From a bacterium (GTDB lineage Bacteria; Elusimicrobiota; Elusimicrobia; Elusimicrobiales; UBA9959): a stretch of DNA of 64,000 nt. The notes below the pieces were generated by a model. The model did no database searches. It saw only the letters and a list, made by a program, of their open reading frames with translations, and was not told the DNA's origin. The stretch is from positions 47,226 through 111,225 of the forward strand of contig JAJZPL010000007.1 of NCBI GenBank assembly GCA_021811185.1, given 5' to 3'. This document shows positions 34,036-42,225 of the stretch, piece after piece. The stretch's first letter is position 1; each line of letters starts with the position of its first letter. Position numbers and translations under genes: made by a program.

Positions 34036-34776
34036 ATGCGAAAAAAAACATTGCTTCTGGCGAATTTGACCGCCGCCTTCCTGCTCGGGTGGGCAGGCTG
34101 CCTGCCGTCCGGGGCATGGGGTCAGACCGACTCCGCCGAACAGGGCGACGAAGAGGGCCAGGCCACCGAGGGCAGCAACGGCAGCCTTGCCCGGCAGCAG
34201 GACAATAACGGCCGCAACGAAGACGGGGAACAAGGTAACGGCGGCGAGCAAGGCGAAGAAGGCGGCGAAACCGGCGACGGCGGAAACCGGGGAGGAAACG
34301 GAGGAACCGGCGGCGGGGGCCACGGGAACGGGCGCGGCAGGAACCGCCCCGCGGCGAAAAAAGTTTCTTATAAAGACAGCTTGGCCAGGGCGGCGAACTA
34401 TACCGCCAGGAAGCAGTACGCCAGCGCGGCCAGGGAATACAACAGGGCCCTTACCGCGCTGGCCGAAGACGACAGCCGCAAGGTCTACGTATACGAAAGG
34501 CAGGGCTGGCTGGCCTTAATGCAGAACGACATCCCAGGCGCAGAGACTTTTTACCTCGCCGCCATTTACCAAGCGGAGAAAATTGAGACCTTCGACAAGA
34601 ACGCGGTGAACGCCTACCGCGGCGCGGCTTATTGCTACGAGAAGGAAGGGGATATCTCTTCTGCGGTGGAAAACTACCAGCTGGCCCTGAAACACGCCGC
34701 CGACAAGGGCACCAAGGCGGATATCAGGAAAAAACTTCAGCGCCTGCGGGCCGGAAAACGGAAAAAAGCGCGGTAA
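34036..34776 (+). CDS. Secreted TPR protein with acidic Gly-rich linker
   Basis: A 246-residue exported protein. A signal peptide (LLANLTAAFLLGWAGC) may carry a lipobox at Cys21. Residues 28-110 are low-complexity, first Asp/Glu/Gln/Gly and then Gly/Asn-rich (GGNRGGNGGTGGGGHGNGRG), ending in a basic patch. Residues 115-246 hold about three TPR-like helical repeats (YTARKQYASAAREYNRALTA, AGAEtype repeat QNDIPGAETFYLAAIYQAEK, EKEGDISSAVENYQLALK). It probably assembles protein partners in the periplasm. Start at 34036 has an aagga site. Role unknown. Confidence 0.65.
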   Translation: MRKKTLLLANLTAAFLLGWAGCLPSGAWGQTDSAEQGDEEGQATEGSNGSLARQQDNNGRNEDGEQGNGGEQGEEGGETGDGGNRGGNGGTGGGGHGNGRGRNRPAAKKVSYKDSLARAANYTARKQYASAAREYNRALTALAEDDSRKVYVYERQGWLALMQNDIPGAETFYLAAIYQAEKIETFDKNAVNAYRGAAYCYEKEGDISSAVENYQLALKHAADKGTKADIRKKLQRLRAGKRKKAR

Positions 34777-34779
34777 AGA

Positions 34780-35283
34780 TCACTTTTCAGGATAGCGGAC
34801 GGAAACTATTTCCAGGTCGAGGTCGCCGCCAAGGCGGCCCATTACGGCCCGGTCCCCGGCTTTTTTCCCGAGCAGGGCGGCGGCCAGCGGCGAAGCCCAG
34901 TTGAGTTTGCCTGCCGCGGCGTCGGCCTCGTCCTCGCCCACGATGGCGTATTCCTTTAACTCCCCCGCCTGGTCCCGTACGGCTACCAGCGCCCCGAAGC
35001 GCACGTCTCCGGCCTTCAGGCCGCGGTTGTCCACCAATTGGGCGCGCTTGAGCTGGGTTTCGAAGTAGGAAAGGTCGATCTCGGCCTGCTGCAGGTCCAG
35101 CGCGCGCTGTTCCTCGGGCCTTTTGCGGCCCAGCAGCTCGGCGCGCAGCGCGGTAAGGCGCTCCACGGAGGCCTTAAGCCGGGCCAGCCCGGAGGGCGTA
35201 ACGTAGTTAGGCCTCCCGCTTGGCTGCCGCCGGAGCGGTTCCTCGGGGACGCTGCTGTCTTCTTTTACGAAAGCCCTGCTCAT
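34780..35283 (-). CDS. GreA/GreB-family transcript cleavage factor-like protein
   Basis: A 167-residue protein of the GreA/GreB family. The N-terminal coiled coil starts VTPSGLARLKASVERL (compare the YITxxGxxxLxxEL opening of Gre) and runs to about 105; the C-terminal FKBP-like domain has VRFGALVAVRDQAGELKEYA, the VGEDEADAAAGKLNWASPLA block and LLGKKAGDRA, all diagnostic. Gre factors rescue backtracked RNA polymerase by RNA cleavage through an acidic coiled-coil tip. Here the tip region (RKRPEEQRALDL) has Glu residues but is not standard, so activity may differ. An N-terminal tail of about 25 polar residues is extra. Confidence 0.8.
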   Translation of the reverse strand: MSRAFVKEDSSVPEEPLRRQPSGRPNYVTPSGLARLKASVERLTALRAELLGRKRPEEQRALDLQQAEIDLSYFETQLKRAQLVDNRGLKAGDVRFGALVAVRDQAGELKEYAIVGEDEADAAAGKLNWASPLAAALLGKKAGDRAVMGRLGGDLDLEIVSVRYPEK

Positions 35284-35340
35284 AATATTCCGGTTTCCTT
35301 GCGAAGAGTCTCCGCTACCGCTATAATACCAAAATATAAA

Positions 35341-36099
35341 ATGAACGAGCATGCGCCGCGCCTCAATCCTCCTAAAGTGACCCTGCATGGCGGGCGCGCC
35401 TTGTTTTACCTGTTGTTAAGGACCTCTCTCTGGACGGCCGTCATCCTGGCCTGCGGCCTGTACTATGTTAACGAAGCGTTGCGCCCCGCGCCGGTAAAAC
35501 CCGCGGCAGCCGCGGCTGCCCGCGCGAAAAAGACCCCGCGCCCGCCGGCACTTGAAAAACCGCCGAAAGCCCCGCCGGCCCAGGGCCCGGAGATGGCCGA
35601 CCCGCTTTCCCTTATAACTGCCCCGAGAGCCGGCGCCAGTACGTACGAAAAAAAAGGCGCCCGGGCGCTAAGCGCGGCCAGGACCCGTCTGAAAGCCGTG
35701 ACCTTCGGCGGCTCGGGCGGGAATTTCGTCCCGCTCGGGCAGGAGGAACAGGAGCAGGCGCCCGGCCTGACCGAAAGCGCGCCCCGCGACCAGGACGCCG
35801 TACTGCTCCCGGCCTCGGCCATGCTGAGCTCGGTCAAGGTAAAAGGGGCCCGGCCGGTGCCGGCCGCCGCCGGGAAAAAATATTCCGGGGTAGACCCGGA
35901 GGCCGAGTTCCTGCGCGAGCGCATGCGCCGCCAGGCCGAGGCCGCCGAAGCGTACCGTATACGGCTGCGAAATGAAAAGCTGTCCCTCGCCGGCTGGCTG
36001 ATCCTGCTGGTCCTGGCGGTCACGCTTATCGCCTCGCGGGTGGTAAAGGCCTGGCGCGCCATCCACAAGCCGGAAGGCTCGCACTGGACCCTCAAGTAA
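35341..36099 (+). CDS. Two-helix membrane protein with Pro/Ala-rich linker, unknown function
   Basis: A 252-residue protein not matched to any family. It has an N-terminal membrane helix (about 25-43, SLWTAVILACGLYYV), a long Ala/Pro/Lys-rich linker (about 50-80), a low-complexity middle, a charged helical region with EAEFLRERMRRQAEAAEAYR, and a C-terminal helix (LAGWLILLVLAVTLIAS) near 215-232. The central part would therefore face the periplasm. A TATAAT (35322-35327) lies 13 bases before the ATG, giving a leader of only about six bases; the divergent Gre gene shares this promoter region. Confidence 0.5.
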   Translation: MNEHAPRLNPPKVTLHGGRALFYLLLRTSLWTAVILACGLYYVNEALRPAPVKPAAAAAARAKKTPRPPALEKPPKAPPAQGPEMADPLSLITAPRAGASTYEKKGARALSAARTRLKAVTFGGSGGNFVPLGQEEQEQAPGLTESAPRDQDAVLLPASAMLSSVKVKGARPVPAAAGKKYSGVDPEAEFLRERMRRQAEAAEAYRIRLRNEKLSLAGWLILLVLAVTLIASRVVKAWRAIHKPEGSHWTLK

Positions 36100-36179
36100 G
36101 GCGGCATTTGCCGAGCTATCCTGATATTTGTTATAAAATTATATACCTTACAGCCGCAACCAAATCTACAGGAGGAACT

Positions 36180-37307
36180 ATGTCCACCGCAACTACCATT
36201 CGCCGCACAGCGCTCAATGAGACCATGAGGAAGTACGGCGGCAAGATGGTGGACTTCCACGGCTGGGAACTGCCCATCGAGTTCGCCGGCATCCTGAAGG
36301 AGCACGAAGCCGTCCGCAAGTCCGCCGGCATCTTCGACGTTTCGCACATGGGCCAGGTCTTCGTGACCGGCGCCGACGCCTTCAAGCTGCTGCAGATGAC
36401 CAACGCCAACGACCTGCGCAAGGCCACCCCCGGCAAGGGCGTGTACTCCCACGTCACCAACGAGAAGGCCGGCCTGGTGGACGACATCATCGCCTTCTGC
36501 CTGGCCGCCGACCGCTACCTGGTGATCGTGAACGCGACGACCTCCACCAAGGACTACGAGTGGTTCAAGGCCCAGGGCGCCCGCATGCACGTGAAAGTGG
36601 AGAACAAGAGCGACGATTACTCGATGATAGCCATCCAGGGCCCGAACGTGCCCAAGATGTTCGATACCTTCGCCCCTGAAGCCCTTAAGCTCCCCCGCTT
36701 CGGCATCGTGGAGAAGGACCTGCTGGGCGAGCATTGCTACATCAGCCGCACCGGCTACACCGGCGAGGACGGCTTCGAGATCACGGCCCCCCACAAGATC
36801 ATCGTCCAGCTCTGGGAGCAGATGATGGAGCTGGGCAAGCCCTACGGCATAGTGCCCTGCGGCCTGGGCGCGCGCGACACGCTGCGCCTCGAATCCGGCT
36901 ACCTGCTTTACGGCTCCGACGTGGACGACGTCCACACCACCTACGAATCCGGCTACGGCTGGGTGGTCGCGCTCGATAAGGGCGACTTCATAGGCCGCTC
37001 CATCCTGGCGGACCAGAAGGCCAACGGCGTGAAGCGCCGCCTCACCGGCGTAACGCTGACCGGCGGCGTGCCCCGCACCGGCTGCAAGGTCTTCCTGGAC
37101 GGCAAGGAGATAGGCGAGCTGAACAGCGCCACCTATTCCCCCACCCTCAAGAAAGGCATCGGCGTGGGCTACATGACGCCGCCCGACCTGAAGCCCGGCA
37201 CCCCCGTAGAGGTGGAGATCCGCGGCCGCCGCGTGAAGGCCGAGATCGCCCGGACGCCTTTCCACAAGGGCACCGCTTTCAGCAAGACGCTTTACACCGG
37301 CAAGTAA
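36180..37307 (+). CDS. gcvT: Glycine cleavage system T protein (aminomethyltransferase)
   Basis: A 375-residue T-protein that moves the methylene group from the aminomethyl-lipoyl arm of GcvH to tetrahydrofolate and frees ammonia. Characteristic stretches: MVDFHGWELPIEFAGILKEH, IFDVSHMGQVFVTGADA, the folate-binding GYTGEDGFEI, and GLGARDTLRLESGYLLYG with the catalytic Asp and Arg. Length matches the family. The start follows a strong ggagga site. It opens the operon gcvT-gcvH-gcvPA-gcvPB. No glycine riboswitch fits in the 80-base leader (36100-36179). Confidence 0.97.
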   Translation: MSTATTIRRTALNETMRKYGGKMVDFHGWELPIEFAGILKEHEAVRKSAGIFDVSHMGQVFVTGADAFKLLQMTNANDLRKATPGKGVYSHVTNEKAGLVDDIIAFCLAADRYLVIVNATTSTKDYEWFKAQGARMHVKVENKSDDYSMIAIQGPNVPKMFDTFAPEALKLPRFGIVEKDLLGEHCYISRTGYTGEDGFEITAPHKIIVQLWEQMMELGKPYGIVPCGLGARDTLRLESGYLLYGSDVDDVHTTYESGYGWVVALDKGDFIGRSILADQKANGVKRRLTGVTLTGGVPRTGCKVFLDGKEIGELNSATYSPTLKKGIGVGYMTPPDLKPGTPVEVEIRGRRVKAEIARTPFHKGTAFSKTLYTGK

Positions 37308-37342
37308 GCCGGCGACGGATCCAGCAAATCAAGGAGACTAAC

Positions 37343-37729
37343 ATGTCTAAACCCGAAGAACTCAAGTACACCAAGACCCACGAGTACGTGCACCCAGGCG
37401 CCGAAGCCCTGGTCGGCATTTCCGACCACGCCCAGCACGAGATGGGCGACGTGGTGTTCGTCGAACTCCCCAAAGTGGGGCAAAAACTCGAGAAAGAGAA
37501 GCCCTGCGCGGTGGTCGAATCCGTAAAATCCGCTTTCGACATCTACTCCCCGGTGTCCGGCGAGGTCACCGCGGTGAACGACGCCGTCGCCGGCGAACCC
37601 GCCCTGCTGAACCAGTCCCCCCTCGAGAAGGGCTGGCTCTTCAAGATGAAGCCCGCCAACCCTGCCGAGGCCGAGACGCTGATGGACTGGGCCGCATACC
37701 AGGACTTCGTAAAGCAGTCGGCGCATTAA
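37343..37729 (+). CDS. gcvH: Glycine cleavage system H protein (lipoyl carrier)
   Basis: A 128-residue lipoyl carrier protein. Lys62 in AVVESVKSAFDIYSP is the lipoylation site, in the hybrid-barrel fold with HEYVHPGAEALVGISDHAQ and EMGDVVFVELPKVGQ. The protein shuttles the aminomethyl group between GcvP, GcvT and the L-protein. It starts 35 bases after gcvT with an aaggaga site. Confidence 0.98.
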   Translation: MSKPEELKYTKTHEYVHPGAEALVGISDHAQHEMGDVVFVELPKVGQKLEKEKPCAVVESVKSAFDIYSPVSGEVTAVNDAVAGEPALLNQSPLEKGWLFKMKPANPAEAETLMDWAAYQDFVKQSAH

Positions 37730-37751
37730 GCCGGCCGCCGCGCGCGCTGCT

Positions 37752-37803
37752 GCCGTAGGCCATAACTTCAGGGAGCTTCTCCCTCGAACTTATGGCTTAC
37801 GGC
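37752..37803 (+). repeat. Long imperfect hairpin between gcvH and gcvPA
   Basis: Outer arms gccgtaggccataa / ttatggcttacggc pair in all 14 positions (one G-T). Inner arms extend it with mismatches to a short loop. There is no U-run, so it is not a terminator. It could be an mRNA-processing or stability element that lets gcvT-gcvH differ in level from gcvPA-gcvPB, or a REP-type repeat. Confidence 0.7.
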
Positions 37804-37847
37804 GTGCAGTTTAAGACGTACCGGATATTCTCACTTCAGGAGTTCCC

Positions 37848-39176
37848 ATGTACATTCCCCACACTAAAGCCGACAAAGAAGAGATGCTGAAGGCCATAGG
37901 CGCGGCTTCCTTCGAAGACTTGGTCAAGCAGGTCCCCTCCAAATTTCTCTGGCCCAAACTGAACCTCCCGGCGGAAAGCCTGGACGAAGCGCAGCAGGCC
38001 GCCCGCATGGCCGGCCTGGCCGCGAAGAACTGCCGCCCGCTGAGCTTCCTCGGCGCCGGCGCCTACGAGCGCTACACGCCCGCCGCCGTCAAGGCCATCA
38101 CCTCCCGCACCGAGTTCCTGACGGCCTACACGCCCTACCAGCCCGAGGCCAGCCAGGGCACGCTGCAGGCCATCTACGAGTTCCAAAGCACGGTCAGCGC
38201 GCTCTACGCCATGGACTGCGCCAACGCGTCGATGTACGACGGGGCCAGCTCCTTCGCCGAAGCCGTCCGCGCCGCGGTGCGCGTGACCGGCCGCAAGAAG
38301 ATCGTGTACGCTGCCGGCGTGAACCCGCAGTACATGGACACGCTGAAGACCTATTTCGCCCACTCGCCCGAATACACTTACGTAAAGGTTCCGATGAAGG
38401 ACGGCGCGATGGACCACGCGGCCCTGCCGGCCCTGCTGGAAGGCGCGGCGTGTCTCGCCGTGCAGACCCCCAACTTCCTCGGCCTGATCGAGAATATGGA
38501 CGGCATAGCCGACCTGGTAAAGAAGGCCGGCGCCATGCTGGTAGCCGCGGCCGACCCGGTCAGCCTCGGCATCCTGGCCGCTCCCGGCGAATACGGCGCC
38601 GATTTCGCGGTGGGCGAAGGCCAGAGCCTGGGGCTCCCGCTCGCTTACGGCGGGCCGTACCTCGGCCTGTTCTCCTGCAAGAAGGAGCACGTGCGCCAGA
38701 TGCCGGGCCGCATCACCGGCATGACGAAAGATAAGGACGGCAAGCGCGGCTTCGTGCTGACGCTGCAGGCCCGCGAGCAGCATATACGCCGCGACAAGGC
38801 CGCCTCCAACATCTGCTCCAACGAGGCGCTGTGCGCGCTGGCCGCCACGGTGTACTCGGCCCTGTACGGCCCCGAAGGCCTGAAGGAGCTGGCCGAATCC
38901 AACGCCGGCGCCGCCGCCTACGCCGCCGAGCGCCTCTCGGCGATCAAGGGCTGCTCGCTCAAGTTCAAGGGCCCGTTCTTCAACGAATTCGTGCTCGCGG
39001 TGCCCGGCAAAGCCGCGGCCCTGCGCGAGAAGGCCCTGGCCCGCGGCGTCGACATCGGCCTGCCGCTGGCCCCGCTCTACCCCGAGCTAGGCGAGACGCT
39101 GCTGGTCTGCGCCACCGAGACCAAGACGGAAGCCGACATCTTAAAACTGGAAGCCGCCATAAAGGAGGCCCTATGA
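37848..39176 (+). CDS. gcvPA: Glycine dehydrogenase (decarboxylating) subunit 1
   Basis: A 442-residue N-terminal half of the split P-protein. It has the fold-type I PLP-enzyme framework but not the PLP-binding Lys. Family stretches are FLGAGAYERYTPAAVKAIT, AYTPYQPEASQGTLQAIYEF, MDCANASMYDGASSFAEA and LPLAYGGPYLGLFSCKKEH. It pairs with GcvPB to decarboxylate glycine and load the lipoyl arm. Its stop overlaps the gcvPB start (ATGA). The split form is common in Firmicutes, Thermotogae and many anaerobes. Confidence 0.96.
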   Translation: MYIPHTKADKEEMLKAIGAASFEDLVKQVPSKFLWPKLNLPAESLDEAQQAARMAGLAAKNCRPLSFLGAGAYERYTPAAVKAITSRTEFLTAYTPYQPEASQGTLQAIYEFQSTVSALYAMDCANASMYDGASSFAEAVRAAVRVTGRKKIVYAAGVNPQYMDTLKTYFAHSPEYTYVKVPMKDGAMDHAALPALLEGAACLAVQTPNFLGLIENMDGIADLVKKAGAMLVAAADPVSLGILAAPGEYGADFAVGEGQSLGLPLAYGGPYLGLFSCKKEHVRQMPGRITGMTKDKDGKRGFVLTLQAREQHIRRDKAASNICSNEALCALAATVYSALYGPEGLKELAESNAGAAAYAAERLSAIKGCSLKFKGPFFNEFVLAVPGKAAALREKALARGVDIGLPLAPLYPELGETLLVCATETKTEADILKLEAAIKEAL

Positions 39177-40621
39177 CCTGCGCTCCCAAGCTCGACAACC
39201 GCCTCAGCATCGAGAAATCCGACGCCGGCCGCCGCGGCCTGTTCTGCAAGAACCCGCTGCGCGCCAAGGCTAACGTGCCCGCCGCGCTGAAGCGCAAGTC
39301 CCCGCTGCGCCTCCCGGAACTGGCCGAGTTCGACGTGGTGCGCCACTACACGCGCCTGTCCAAACTCAACTTCTCGGTGGACACCCACTTCTACCCGCTC
39401 GGCTCGTGCACCATGAAGTACAACCCGCGCTTCAACGAGGAGGCCGCCGCCCTTGAGGGCTTCGCCGGCCTGCACCCGCTCGCGCACGACAACTGCGCGC
39501 AGGGCACGCTGGAGCTGATCCACGACCTGTCCGCCAGGCTGATCGAGTTGTGCGGCATGGACGCCATCACGCTGCAGCCCGCCGCCGGCGCGCACAGCGA
39601 GTTCACCGGCCTGCTGCTGGCCAAGGCCTACTTCGAGGCCAAGGGCGAGAACCGAACCGAGATCGTCTGCCCCGACTCCGCGCACGGCACCAACCCCGCC
39701 ACCGCGTCGATGATGGGCTTCACCACCGTCAACCTCGCCTCCGGGCCGGACGGCCGCCTGGACGTGGAGGAGCTGAAGAAGCATCTCGGCCCCAAGACGG
39801 CCGTGCTGATGCTGACCATGCCCAACACGCTCGGCATCTTCGAGAGCAACATCGAGGCCATCACCAAGGCCGTGCACGACGCCGGCGCGCTGTTCTACAT
39901 GGACGGCGCCAACCTGAACGCGCTGATCGGGATGGTGAAACCGGGCGACTTCGGCGCGGACCTGATGCACCTGAACTTCCACAAGACCTTCTCCACCCCG
40001 CACGGCGGCGGCGGCCCCGGCGCCGGCGCCATCGTGTGCCGCAAGGCGCTGGCCCCGTTCCTGCCCGTCCCGACGGTGAAGAAGGAAGGCGGCCGGTACG
40101 TCTCCGACTTCGGCGACGGCCGCTCGATCGGCAAGGTGAAGGCCTTCTTCGGCAATACCGGCGTGCTGGTGCGCGCCTACGCCTACATGCTGGCGCATTC
40201 GGCGGCGGAGTTCGGCGACATCGCCCGCTGCGCCATCATCAACGCCAACTACGTCCGTTCGCTGCTCAAGGACATCTACCCGTCCTACTCCTCCGAGTAC
40301 TGCATGCACGAATGCGTGCTGACCCCGGGCAAGGACATGACGGACAAGGGCCTGAAGACGCTGGACGTGGCCAAAGGCCTGCTCGACCGCGGCTTCCACG
40401 CCCCGACGATCTACTTCCCTACGATCGTCCACGAGGCGATCATGGTGGAGCCGACCGAGACCGAGTCCAAGGCGACGCTGGACGAGTTCGTAGCGGCAAT
40501 GAAGGACGTGCACGACTCCGCCATGGCCGACCCGCAGGCTTTGAAGGACGCCCCGCACACCATGCCCGTCAAACGGCTGGACGAAGTGCAGGCCGCCCGC
40601 CAGCCCAACCTGCGCTGGTAG
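39173..40621 (+). CDS. gcvPB: Glycine dehydrogenase (decarboxylating) subunit 2
   Basis: A 482-residue catalytic half of the split P-protein. The PLP Lys is near residue 270 in MHLNFHKTFSTPHGGGGPGA, and the substrate-side blocks HFYPLGSCTMKYNPRFNEE, QPAAGAHSEFTGLLLAKAYF and CPDSAHGTNPATASMMGF are present. The end (AIMVEPTETESKATLDEF) is standard. Start at 39173 overlaps the gcvPA stop, following an aaggagg site. The open frame extends upstream inside gcvPA, but that is an overlap artefact. Confidence 0.97.
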   Translation: MTCAPKLDNRLSIEKSDAGRRGLFCKNPLRAKANVPAALKRKSPLRLPELAEFDVVRHYTRLSKLNFSVDTHFYPLGSCTMKYNPRFNEEAAALEGFAGLHPLAHDNCAQGTLELIHDLSARLIELCGMDAITLQPAAGAHSEFTGLLLAKAYFEAKGENRTEIVCPDSAHGTNPATASMMGFTTVNLASGPDGRLDVEELKKHLGPKTAVLMLTMPNTLGIFESNIEAITKAVHDAGALFYMDGANLNALIGMVKPGDFGADLMHLNFHKTFSTPHGGGGPGAGAIVCRKALAPFLPVPTVKKEGGRYVSDFGDGRSIGKVKAFFGNTGVLVRAYAYMLAHSAAEFGDIARCAIINANYVRSLLKDIYPSYSSEYCMHECVLTPGKDMTDKGLKTLDVAKGLLDRGFHAPTIYFPTIVHEAIMVEPTETESKATLDEFVAAMKDVHDSAMADPQALKDAPHTMPVKRLDEVQAARQPNLRW

Positions 40622-40664
40622 TGGGACGGGCACCACTGGGCTGACGTAAATTTGCGCTGGCAAC

Positions 40665-40805
40665 TGTCAGGGCGACGCAGGGGCCGGGTTAGCAAAAGCC
40701 TCGCGCAGGCCCGAGCTTACGTAAGCGCGAGGGCCGAGTGAAGCAGGAGCGAGCACGGTGTGCGAGACTCCGGTTTTGCGTTCCGGCCCCTGTGGCGCCC
40801 TGACA
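40665..40805 (+). other. Large structured element between gcvPB and lplA (candidate ncRNA or palindromic repeat)
   Basis: The 205-base gap between gcvPB and lplA holds nested inverted repeats. Outer arms: tgtcagggcg-acg-caggggccgg (40665-40687) and ccggcccctg-tgg-cgccctgaca (40783-40805), two perfect ten-pair stems around a 3x3 internal loop. Inside: gcaaaa (40692-40697) with ttttgc (40774-40779), tcgc/gcga (40701-40704, 40762-40765), and a hairpin ggccc (40708-40712) / gggcc (40731-40735) capped by gcttacgtaagc. No open frame of note. It could be a cis-regulator of lplA, an independent RNA, or a palindromic mobile repeat. Confidence 0.5.
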
Positions 40806-40826
40806 AGCCGACTTTCTACTTTAACT

Positions 40827-41528
40827 ATGGAAAAAGGCCTTATAATCGAAACGCAGCCGCTCGACGTTTACGGCCAGATGGCCGCGGACGAGGCGCTGTG
40901 CGATACGCTGCCCGCGCGGCACCTGCTGCGCTTCTACAACTGGAAAGCGCCCGGCATCACCTTCGGCTACTCCCAGCGCGCGGCGGCCGTGCGGCAGGCC
41001 GTGGACGCGGCCGGCTGCAAGATACAGGACATCGTGCGGCGCCCTACCGGCGGCGGCATAGTGTTCCACGAGACGGACCTCACCTTCTCCTTCATCTTCC
41101 ATTCCCCCGGCGTCTACTTCGAGCCCGGCAAGACCTACGACCGCCTGCACCGCGCCATCAACGCCGAGTACGCGCGCCAGGGCATAACGTTCGACCTGCT
41201 TAAAGAGAAGACCAAGGATTACGCGGTGAACGACCCGGTCATGAACTGCTTCGCCAAACCGGTCAATATGGATATATTGTATAATGGAAAAAAAGTGCTT
41301 GGAGGGGCCCTCCGGAAGTTCGGGGATTACATGCTGTACCAGGCCTCCTTCCAGGCCCCGGACGCCAGGCAGAACGAAAGGGCGCACCGGAACGCCGTGA
41401 TCAAGGCGCTGGCGGGCGAATTCGGGCTGGAGTGGGAAGTAGCCGGGATCCCGGCGGAAACCCTGGCCCGGGCAGAGGCGATAACCGCGGAAAAATACCG
41501 CACCGCCGCCTGGAACGAACGGATATAG
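40827..41528 (+). CDS. lplA: Lipoate-protein ligase A family protein
   Basis: A 233-residue biotin/lipoate A/B ligase-type protein. It attaches lipoate (or octanoate) to carrier proteins such as GcvH. RPTGGGIVFHETDLTFSF is the family's RRxxGGGxVxH motif, and NDPVMNCFAKPVNMDILYNGKKVLGGALRKFG has the catalytic Lys region. The small C-terminal domain of full LplA is absent, so it could be an LipM-type octanoyltransferase or need a partner. Its place after the gcv operon supports GcvH as the target. The ATG at 40827 lacks a ribosome-binding site. Confidence 0.85.
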   Translation: MEKGLIIETQPLDVYGQMAADEALCDTLPARHLLRFYNWKAPGITFGYSQRAAAVRQAVDAAGCKIQDIVRRPTGGGIVFHETDLTFSFIFHSPGVYFEPGKTYDRLHRAINAEYARQGITFDLLKEKTKDYAVNDPVMNCFAKPVNMDILYNGKKVLGGALRKFGDYMLYQASFQAPDARQNERAHRNAVIKALAGEFGLEWEVAGIPAETLARAEAITAEKYRTAAWNERI

Positions 41529-41544
41529 GAACAGGAGAAAAGAT

Positions 41545-41775
41545 ATGATAGCTTTCGTACTTTGCAAACTGGTAGCCGGCCTCGAACAGAAAGCCGTGCA
41601 GCAGATCAAGAACATCCGCGGCGTCAAGGACGTGTATATGACGTTCGGCGGCTGGGACGCCATCCTGGTGGCCGAGTCCGACACCATCGACAAGCTCAGC
41701 GGCCTGATCGTGCGCGAGGTGCGCGGCATCCACGGCGTTCAGACCACCGAAACGCTGGTCACCACCAACCTTTAA
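41545..41775 (+). CDS. Stand-alone Lrp/AsnC ligand-binding (RAM) domain protein
   Basis: A 76-residue protein consisting only of the alpha-beta RAM domain of Lrp/AsnC regulators: MIAFVLCKLVAGLEQKAVQQ, VKDVYMTFGGWDAILVAES, and VREVRGIHGVQTTETLVTTN. There is no DNA-binding part. Such stand-alone proteins form oligomers that bind amino acids and may modulate Lrp-type regulators or enzymes. It starts 16 bases after lplA with an aggag site, so a link to glycine or lipoate metabolism is possible (inference). Confidence 0.85.
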   Translation: MIAFVLCKLVAGLEQKAVQQIKNIRGVKDVYMTFGGWDAILVAESDTIDKLSGLIVREVRGIHGVQTTETLVTTNL

Positions 41776-41801
41776 GTTTTTTCGGACTTCAGAGGAAATA
41801 C

Positions 41802-42224
41802 ATGGAAAACACCGCTTTCGGCAGGCCGGCTGACAAGCTGGTACTGATAGTTGACGACGACGAATCCGTCAGGGAACTGATCGAATTCATAGTGAAGAAA
41901 GAAGGCTTCCGGGTAGAAAAAGCCTGCGACGGCGAAGAAGCGCTGACAAAAGCCCGCACCGTGAACCCGGACCTGATCCTGCTGGACCTGATGCTGCCCA
42001 AGTTCGGCGGCTTCGAGATCCTGCGCGAGCTGCAGAGCGACGAGACCGGCAGCATCCCGATCGTGATCATAACCGGCCGCTATACGGACCGGTCCACCTC
42101 GGAGATGATAAAGCAGGAACCGAACGTGAGGGATTTCATAGAGAAGCCCGTAAAACCCCAGGTGCTTACCGCCCTGGTGCACAAACTGCTCCATACCCAG
42201 CCCCCCGTAAAAAAGGCCTACTGA
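41802..42224 (+). CDS. Single-domain response regulator
   Basis: A 140-residue CheY-like receiver. Acidic pair in LIVDDDESV, phospho-Asp62 in LILLDLMLPKFGG, Thr in VIITGR, and Lys in FIEKPVKP. No output domain; it would act by protein contact or as a phosphate shuttle. The start follows an agagga site 26 bases after the RAM-domain gene, and the next gene starts right after its stop. The cognate kinase is not obvious; the hybrid kinase at 14173 and the PAS kinase at 53586 are both in the window. Confidence 0.92.
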   Translation: MENTAFGRPADKLVLIVDDDESVRELIEFIVKKEGFRVEKACDGEEALTKARTVNPDLILLDLMLPKFGGFEILRELQSDETGSIPIVIITGRYTDRSTSEMIKQEPNVRDFIEKPVKPQVLTALVHKLLHTQPPVKKAY

Positions 42225-42225
42225 G

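Noticed and set aside
36100..36179. Glycine riboswitch before gcvT
   Set aside because: The leader is too short and has no aptamer-like pairing; likewise no SAH riboswitch fits before ahcY (1580-1649).
35463..37265. 600-codon open frame on the minus strand opposite gcvT
   Set aside because: Antisense shadow of gcvT and its upstream neighbour; gcvT is certain from its motifs.
37752..37803. Terminator between gcvH and gcvPA
   Set aside because: No U-run follows and gcvPA has no separate clear promoter; it is kept as a hairpin element instead.
39077..40663. 528-codon open frame on the minus strand opposite gcvPB
   Set aside because: Antisense shadow; the plus strand is unmistakable gcvPB.
40815..40820. 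TCTACT six bases before lplA as a leaderless -10 box
   Set aside because: The conserved A at position 2 is missing, so it was not counted among the seven cases.
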